Below, piece after piece: positions 31,623-36,968 of a stretch of DNA of 36,968 bases. Position numbers and translations under genes: made by a program. Where the stretch lies: the NCBI GenBank assembly GCA_036011305.1, contig DASCNA010000042.1, forward strand, positions 1-36,968, given 5' to 3'. The notes below the pieces were generated by a model. It saw nothing but the letters and a program-made list of their open reading frames with translations. It had not been told where the DNA came from and did no database searches. The stretch's first letter is position 1; the number at the start of each line of letters is the position of its first letter. Origin of the DNA: DASCNA01 sp036011305 (GTDB lineage Bacteria > Verrucomicrobiota > Lentisphaeria > Victivallales > GWF2-38-69).

Positions 31623-33008
31623 ATGAAATTGGCAGTATTAGGCGGCGGTGGAGTCAGATCTCCATTTTTAGCAAAATCAATTGTTGCAAACAGTTCAAAA
31701 GTTGGACTTACAGAAGTTGTATTTATGGATAATAATGAAAAAAAATTATCTATCTATGGTAAAATTGCTCAGATAGTCGCCAACAGGCTTGATCCAAGTT
31801 TAAAATTTTCTACCACAACAGATGCTGTAGAAGCAGTCAAAGATGCAGACTTTGTAATCACAACGCTTAGAGTCGGTGAGGATAAAGCACGTACTTATGA
31901 TGAAAGAGTAGCATTGGATCAGGGGGTTTTGGGACAAGAAACCACTGGAGCAGGGGGTTTTGCTATGGCAATGAGATCAGTTCCTGTACTTCTCGAGTAT
32001 TGTAAGATGATCAAAAAACATGCAGATAAAAATGTTCTGATTTTTAATTTTACAAATCCTTCAGGAATTGTAACACAGGCTTTGAGAACTGCAGGCTATG
32101 ACAATGTTTACGGTATCTGCGACAGCCCGAGCGGTTTTAAAAATCAACTACTTAATCTATTAAATATTAAAGATAAAGAGCTTTCAATGGAATGTTTTGG
32201 CCTTAACCATCTTTCGTGGTTTAGAAACTTTAAACTGAACGGCAAGGATATTTCTAAAGAGTTGATTAACAGTAAAGAACTATACGCAAAAACTGAAATG
32301 CACCTTTTTGACCCTGAACTGGTCAAATTGTCAGGTGGAGATATGCTGCTTAATGGATACCTTTATTTCTACTACTACAGGGAAAGAGCAGTTAAATCTA
32401 TTTTAAAATCGAAGCAGACTCGTGGAGAAAATATACTTGAAATAAACACAGAAATGATGTCTGAACTTGAAAAACTTGATATGGAAAAAGAGTTTGACAA
32501 AGCATTTGAAATATTTACAACTTATTATTTAAGAAGAGAAAACAGTTATATGTCTGCTGAATCAGGAGGAGGAAGAGTTGTCCCGAAAGCTGTTCCTTCC
32601 TTGCAGGAGTACCTTGATGAACCTGATGAAGGAGGATATGCAGGAGTTGCCTTGAGATTTGTAAACGCATTGCGTACAGGTGGCGATAAAGAAATGGTAT
32701 TATCAGTTCCAAACAAATGAGCTATTGATGGATTAGAAGATGATGATATCGTTGAAATAACCTGTAAGATAGATAAAGACGGTGCTCATCCTGTAAGGAT
32801 AGGCAAGGTTCCTGATTTTCAGTTGAACCTCATTAAAACAGTTAAATATTATGAAAAAATGGCAGTAAAAGCAATATTGGAGAAAAGCAGAGATGCAGCA
32901 ATTTTAGCTTTAACTGCTCATCCATTGGTTAATTCTTATACGCTTGCAGCTAAACTTGTAGATAGATATTTAGAAGTTCATTCAGATTATACAGGAGATT
33001 GGAAATAA
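31623..33008 (+). pseudogene. GH4 glycosidase (6-phospho-beta-glucosidase-like), interrupted by in-frame TGA
   Basis: Glycoside hydrolase family 4 enzymes cleave glycosides by an NAD- and Mn-dependent oxidation-elimination mechanism. The frame of about 460 codons is family length. Residues 1-36 form the NAD-binding fold (LAVLGGGGVRSPFL), Cys166 (GICDSPSG) and His196 (GLNHLSWF) are the metal ligands, and NFTNPSG is conserved. The frame is broken by one TGA at 32718-32720, after LSVPNK; translation resumes in the same frame as AIDGLEDDDIVEI and runs to TAA 33006-33008. The position is the glycine of the family's VPNxGAI motif, so one base change (GGA to TGA) explains it. Because the last 96 codons contain no other lesion and the stop overlaps the next start, the mutation is recent, a sequencing error, or is read through. 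GGAG lies 12 bases before the ATG. Confidence 0.8.
32718..32720 (+). other. In-frame TGA within GH4 gene
   Basis: TGA replaces the glycine codon expected in the conserved VPN-x-G-AI motif; a single G to T change from GGA. TGA ends other genes here (racemase, PfkB, Rep_3), so a recoded genome is not supported. Confidence 0.7.
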
Positions 33009-33922
33009 TGTCAGTTGCTGCATTTTGTAGGTTAAACGTTGATATAATATATTCCGGACTAGATAGGTTCCCAAACCTGGGAGAGGAACTCTATGCCCCA
33101 GATTTTGATATCCAGCTTGGAGGTGGTGCTGCCGTCATTCCTATTATATTAAGTAATTTGGGTATTGAAGGTAAACTTGGAACATTTCTGGGTAAAGATA
33201 TTCAAAGTTCAATAGCCGAACAGTTGTTGAATAAACTTAATTTTGTTGATTATTATAATTTTCACGCCAGGGATACAAGTCCTGTTGTTATTACTAGTGC
33301 CGCCTCTATGTCGGAAGATAGAGCTTTTCTTTCATATTGTGAAGATATGACAGATGATTTGACCGATAAATTTACTTCAAAAGATAAAGTTTATGAATTT
33401 TTAAAAGGGTCTAAAATCTGTTTCTCTGCACCGGCATTTCCAGGAGTCATGGAAAAGGTCAGTGATGAAGGAACTTTTATTGTTTTTGACGTTGGATGGA
33501 CTGATATTCAAAATGCTGAAAAACTTTTTAATCAGCTTGAGTATGTGGATCTATATTCACCAAACGATAAAGAGGCAATGAAAATAACTAATTCCTCCAC
33601 TCCTGAAGAAGCAGTTGAAAAGTTATTTCAATACGTGAAATTTCCAATTGTTAAAACCGGTGCCAAAGGATGTATGACATATGTAGACGGGAAAATAGTG
33701 CATGTTGGTATGTCTTGTAAATTTAATGCGGTTGAAATGACAGGTGCCGGAGATAATTTTCTTACCGGAATAGTCTACGGTCTGCATAAAGATATGGATA
33801 TTGTTGACTGTCTAAAAATGGGAAATATCTTTGGTGGAAATTCTACAACTCAGCTGGGATGTTATAGAGCTAATATGTACCTAACAGAAGAAAAAATAAA
33901 TGAATACTGGAAGATGTATTGA
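33008..33922 (+). CDS. PfkB-family carbohydrate kinase
   Basis: A 304-aa ribokinase-fold sugar or nucleoside kinase. The N-terminal glycine pair region is QLGGGAAVIPIILSNLG, and the C-terminal ATP/anion-hole motif with catalytic aspartate is EMTGAGDNFLTG (Asp249), differing from the usual DTTGAGD in its first residues. VKTGAKGC precedes it as in the family. The ATG overlaps the GH4 stop by one base (TAATG) with AGGAG inside the upstream gene, so the kinase is translationally coupled to the distal part of GH4. It probably phosphorylates a sugar imported by the transporter next door or released by GH4. A strong hairpin follows. Confidence 0.87.
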   Translation: MSVAAFCRLNVDIIYSGLDRFPNLGEELYAPDFDIQLGGGAAVIPIILSNLGIEGKLGTFLGKDIQSSIAEQLLNKLNFVDYYNFHARDTSPVVITSAASMSEDRAFLSYCEDMTDDLTDKFTSKDKVYEFLKGSKICFSAPAFPGVMEKVSDEGTFIVFDVGWTDIQNAEKLFNQLEYVDLYSPNDKEAMKITNSSTPEEAVEKLFQYVKFPIVKTGAKGCMTYVDGKIVHVGMSCKFNAVEMTGAGDNFLTGIVYGLHKDMDIVDCLKMGNIFGGNSTTQLGCYRANMYLTEEKINEYWKMY

Positions 33923-33932
33923 TCAATGATGG

Positions 33933-33960
33933 TTACGGTTAAGCTTCTGCTTAACCGTAA
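33933..33960 (+). terminator. Strong intercistronic hairpin after PfkB gene
   Basis: TTACGGTTAAGC and GCTTAACCGTAA form a perfect 12-bp stem with a TTCT loop, followed by ACTTTT and no long T-run. It may partially terminate or stabilise mRNA between the kinase and the transporter. Confidence 0.65.
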
Positions 33961-34058
33961 ACTTTTAACTGATCTACTTTGAAGAAATTTAAAAAAAGGT
34001 ATGGGATAAAATGAATGGCTGCCCGTAAGGATAGCCCTACTTTAAAATAAGTTGAATA

Positions 34059-35381
34059 ATGATTATGATAAAAAATAGAATGAGTTCCGGTAAAATTAGC
34101 ATTATGAATCTGGGCTTTTTAGGACAGAATTTTTCATGGGGTGTGTGCTTCGGTGTCATGAGTGCAATATTCGAATACCTCGGTGCAAGACCTGATCAAA
34201 TTGCAGGGCTATGGTTGGCAGGACCTGTAACAGGTATTATAATGCAGTTGATTGCAGGAAAATGGAGCGACTGGACTTGGAACAGATTCGGTCGGAGAAG
34301 ACCTTTTATATTAGTTGGATCGATTCTGGTATCAGTAAGTTTTATCGGAATGATTTTTGCCGGATCTTTATATATAGTTGTTATTTTGTTCTGGTTGATT
34401 ATGGGGGCCAATAATGCAATGCAGGGACCTTACAGGACAATGATTGCTGATATTTTACCTTCGGAACAGGTACCTTTCGGTTTTATTATACAGTACATAT
34501 TCTGCGGCTTAGGAACAACTGTAGCCTATTTTACTCCGTGGCTTCTGCTGCATCTGGCAGGTGTAAGTACAGTTACACAACAAGGAACAATACCTCTTAT
34601 AGTAAAGCTTTCGTTTTTAATAGGTTCTGTTATTCTCCTGTTAACGAATGTTATAAGTTGTATTTTTACAAAAGAGTATCCTCCCGAAAATATGGAAATA
34701 TTCAGAGAAAGAAGAAAAAAAGAGCTTAACATTTTCCGTGCTTCAACTGAAATTTTTGTAGGTATAATTAAAATGCCTAAACTGATGAGGCAGGTTGCCA
34801 TTTCCATGTTTATTTCATGGATAGGTATATTTCTTATGCTTATATATTTTACACCTGCAGTAGCTACTAATATTTTCGGTGCCCACCCAGGAACAACACT
34901 TTATACAAACGGAGTTGTCTGGGCAGGATTCTGTTTTGCCATGTATTCTATTTTTTCTATAATTTTTTCATTTTGTGTTCCTTTTCTTTATAAATTTATA
35001 GAGTTGAAAAATATTTTTGCATTTACAATTGCCATTGGAGGAGTTTCCCTTATCAGCCTGCTTTTTATATCAGATCATAACTTTTTGATAATTCCCATGA
35101 TCGGTGTAGGAATAATGTATGCAGGTAACCAGAGTATTCCTTTCGCAATAATAGGAGAGTATTTTAAAGATAAAGATACAGGTACCAATATGGGTATTTT
35201 CCATACATCAGGTGTATTTGCACAGGTTCTTGTTTCAATATTCTTCGGTTATTTTCTGGTTAATTTTTTGGGAAACAATGCACTTTATGCAGTTGTTACC
35301 GGAGGAGTTTTTCTCCTGATAGCTTCTGTATCAGCTCTATTTATTCAATATAAAACACCACGTGCAAAAATGGACAGCTAA
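34059..35381 (+). CDS. Sugar transporter, MFS/GPH type (SLC45/sucrose-maltose-like)
   Basis: A 440-aa protein with 12 predicted membrane spans. The loop GKWSDWTWNRFGRRRPFI is the sugar-transporter motif of the SLC45/sucrose:H+ symporter and GPH-like branch, and GANNAMQGPYRTMIADILP is typical of bacterial members. It should import a glycoside or disaccharide with protons or sodium. ATG 34059 and ATG 34065 are both possible; no clear ribosome binding site is seen. With a transporter that does not phosphorylate, the GH4 enzyme would need either a non-phosphorylated substrate or prior action of the kinase. It lies 15 bases before the DUF3604 gene. Confidence 0.87.
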   Translation: MIMIKNRMSSGKISIMNLGFLGQNFSWGVCFGVMSAIFEYLGARPDQIAGLWLAGPVTGIIMQLIAGKWSDWTWNRFGRRRPFILVGSILVSVSFIGMIFAGSLYIVVILFWLIMGANNAMQGPYRTMIADILPSEQVPFGFIIQYIFCGLGTTVAYFTPWLLLHLAGVSTVTQQGTIPLIVKLSFLIGSVILLLTNVISCIFTKEYPPENMEIFRERRKKELNIFRASTEIFVGIIKMPKLMRQVAISMFISWIGIFLMLIYFTPAVATNIFGAHPGTTLYTNGVVWAGFCFAMYSIFSIIFSFCVPFLYKFIELKNIFAFTIAIGGVSLISLLFISDHNFLIIPMIGVGIMYAGNQSIPFAIIGEYFKDKDTGTNMGIFHTSGVFAQVLVSIFFGYFLVNFLGNNALYAVVTGGVFLLIASVSALFIQYKTPRAKMDS

Positions 35382-35395
35382 TAGGATATGTAATT

Positions 35396-36968
35396 ATGAC
35401 AGAAAAAAAATATAATATATACTGGGGAGATACTCATCATAATACCTACACATTTGTAGAAGCTCCATCTTTTGATTATATAGTGAATTTTGCTTCTGGA
35501 TATCTGGATTTTTACACAGGCGCATATTATACACCGACACATGACTGGGCGCAGAGCATAAACCCGTTTACCAAAGAAAAATATCCACATGTGAAATACT
35601 CGTTGGCATTGGAAATTGAAAAAACACAGGAACAGATTGAAACAGAATGGAAGGAAGTTGAAGAAGTTACTTCAAAGTATAATAAAGCGGGTGAATTTGT
35701 AGTTTTTCCAGGATATGAATGGCAGGGAAGCGGTTCATGGGGAGACCTAAATGTTGTTTATAAATCAGAAGGAGAAAAAGTATATGTACCCGGAACTGTT
35801 AAAGAGCTTTATGATAAGCTGAAAGAACTGAAAACCGATGCGATAGCCATACCGCACCATACGGGTTACTATCCAGGAATCAGAGCACCTTACTGGAAAC
35901 TCTGCGATGAAAATGTAAGTCCGTTTTCCGAGATTTTTTCTGTTCACGGATGTTCAGAAACTGATGAGGAACATCCGGGACTGAGAATGAATTCTCACAT
36001 GGGACCAGGTACGGGTGGTGGTACTTATCAAAGTGCACTGAATGAAGGTTTGCGCTTAGGAGCGATATGCTCAACAGACAACTGGACAAATATGCCTGGA
36101 CGGTGGGGACACGGCCTCATGGCTTGTCTTTCGGAAACTCTGACAAGAGAAAGTGTTTGGGACGCATTCAAAGCCAGAAGAGTATATGGCGTTACCGGCG
36201 ACAGAATTAAACTGGATTTCAGATGTAATGGTGAAATAATGGGAAGCATATTGGAATATGCTTCTGACAGAGAACTGAAAATTGATGTTTCTGGCTGTGA
36301 TGCCCTTGATAGAATAGAAATTCTAAAAAATGATAAAGTGTTTAGGACTTACTCTCATCAGGGGACCTGGCTGAAACCTGAAAAAGGAGAATTATCAAAG
36401 TTCAAAATCAGGCTTGAAATGGGATGGGGACCAAAATCAACTGACATGCCTGAACCTATTCATGAATGGAACGGTTCTGTGAAACTTTCTGAAGGTGAAA
36501 TTTTGAAATGGGAACCAAGTTGGATTAACAATCGTCAGAGTATTCCTCATATAGGAAAGAATAAAGCTGAATTTAATATGGCAAGTGAACAGAGATATAC
36601 TGCAGAGCATTACCAGGGCGGTATTCTGTTTGAATTTGAATCTGTTCCAGAGGCAGTTGTAGAAATTGAAGTTAACGGAGAAAAACTTGTAAAAACAGTA
36701 AAAGAGTTAATGGATTCAAGTAATATATTATGGTATAAAGAGGAAGTACTTAATATTATCAAAAAGCATACAGGTATAAAACCTGAAGAACTTCCAAGAG
36801 AAGATCCACTGATTTATCATTATTCATATAAAGTTAAGGTACATAAGGTTATTCCGGAAGCGGGATATTCGGCAATTATCGCTTTATCAGATATTTCGGA
36901 TTTAGAGAAAGAAACATATTATCGTGTTAGAGTAGAACAGAGAAATGGACAAAAAGCCTGGTCCAGTC
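35396..36968 (+). CDS. DUF3604 family protein (3' end beyond window)
   Basis: A frame open for 524 codons to the end of the window. It starts MTEKKYNIYWGDTHHNTYTF, which matches the YWGDxHxH opening of DUF3604, a family related to PHP-type metal-dependent hydrolases. Further metal-site candidates are FPGYEWQ, IPHHTGYYPG and FSVHGCSE; CSTDNW and KARRVYGVTGDRIKLDF are also typical. The C-terminal part is beta-rich. Members are often encoded with carbohydrate or sulfated-glycan genes, but their reaction is not established. It is the fourth gene of the GH4 operon. AGGA lies 13 bases upstream of the ATG. Confidence 0.82.
   Translation, partial: MTEKKYNIYWGDTHHNTYTFVEAPSFDYIVNFASGYLDFYTGAYYTPTHDWAQSINPFTKEKYPHVKYSLALEIEKTQEQIETEWKEVEEVTSKYNKAGEFVVFPGYEWQGSGSWGDLNVVYKSEGEKVYVPGTVKELYDKLKELKTDAIAIPHHTGYYPGIRAPYWKLCDENVSPFSEIFSVHGCSETDEEHPGLRMNSHMGPGTGGGTYQSALNEGLRLGAICSTDNWTNMPGRWGHGLMACLSETLTRESVWDAFKARRVYGVTGDRIKLDFRCNGEIMGSILEYASDRELKIDVSGCDALDRIEILKNDKVFRTYSHQGTWLKPEKGELSKFKIRLEMGWGPKSTDMPEPIHEWNGSVKLSEGEILKWEPSWINNRQSIPHIGKNKAEFNMASEQRYTAEHYQGGILFEFESVPEAVVEIEVNGEKLVKTVKELMDSSNILWYKEEVLNIIKKHTGIKPEELPREDPLIYHYSYKVKVHKVIPEAGYSAIIALSDISDLEKETYYRVRVEQRNGQKAWSS

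Noticed and set aside
31623..33008. TGA read as glycine (genetic code 25) to explain the GH4 interruption
   Set aside because: TGA terminates the racemase, PfkB and Rep_3 genes at sensible ends, and glycine is otherwise encoded by GGN throughout.
1..36968. CRISPR arrays, tRNA or rRNA genes, insertion sequences
   Set aside because: I found no regularly spaced repeats, no cloverleaf-like T-loop and acceptor pairing, and no transposase or terminal repeats.

Overview
The window is AT-rich (roughly one third G+C by eye) and carries lpxA and frr, so it comes from the genome of a Gram-negative bacterium with lipid A. An oxygen-sensitive 2-hydroxyacyl-CoA dehydratase with its activator, a nickel-pincer racemase homologue and a relic of an anaerobic sulfatase maturase all point to an anaerobe, probably from a gut or sediment. 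I cannot fix the phylum; spirochaetes or Lentisphaerota-like lineages are possible. Stop codons are standard: TAA dominates, and TAG and TGA are both used.

Left part (1-13 kb): the 3' part of an acyltransferase gene; a TPR/membrane/PP2C phosphatase; a DUF4392 (D-glutamate cyclase-like) protein; a GT39/PMT-like membrane glycosyltransferase; a frameshifted relic; frr; an MsmX/UgpC-type sugar ABC ATPase with a clear terminator; a plasmid-type Rep_3 replication initiator; a tiny two-helix membrane protein; and a large protein with an HPr kinase/PEPCK-like P-loop.

Middle (12-21 kb): a DNA-binding XRE-PAS sensor diverges from a secreted protein that fuses a DUF6448 domain to a complete class A beta-lactamase. 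Then follow a 53-aa ORF with its own terminator, an MFS-HEAT fusion, two tandem paralogous four-helix membrane proteins, a solitary lpxA with a terminator, and a single-span coiled-coil protein.

Core of interest (21-27.7 kb): a LysR regulator diverges from a tight operon of CaiB-type CoA-transferase, 2-hydroxyacyl-CoA dehydratase (one subunit), dehydratase activator, two tandem phenolic acid decarboxylases and a LarA-type racemase. The parts fit one pathway. Aryl-lactate (for example 4-hydroxyphenyllactate from tyrosine) is racemised, loaded onto CoA and dehydrated. The CoA-transferase then releases free arylacrylate (p-coumarate), which is decarboxylated to a vinylphenol. A plausible promoter and a T-N11-A palindrome lie in the divergent gap. 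I know of no description of this combination; the pathway is inferred from family assignments.

Right part (27.7-37 kb): a degenerate anaerobic sulfatase maturase relic, a POT peptide transporter, and a second XRE-PAS sensor divergent from a sugar operon (GH4 glycosidase interrupted by an in-frame TGA, PfkB kinase, SLC45/GPH-like transporter, DUF3604 protein running off the window). Both XRE-PAS genes have ACAT/ATGT-type dyads just upstream, which are candidate operators.
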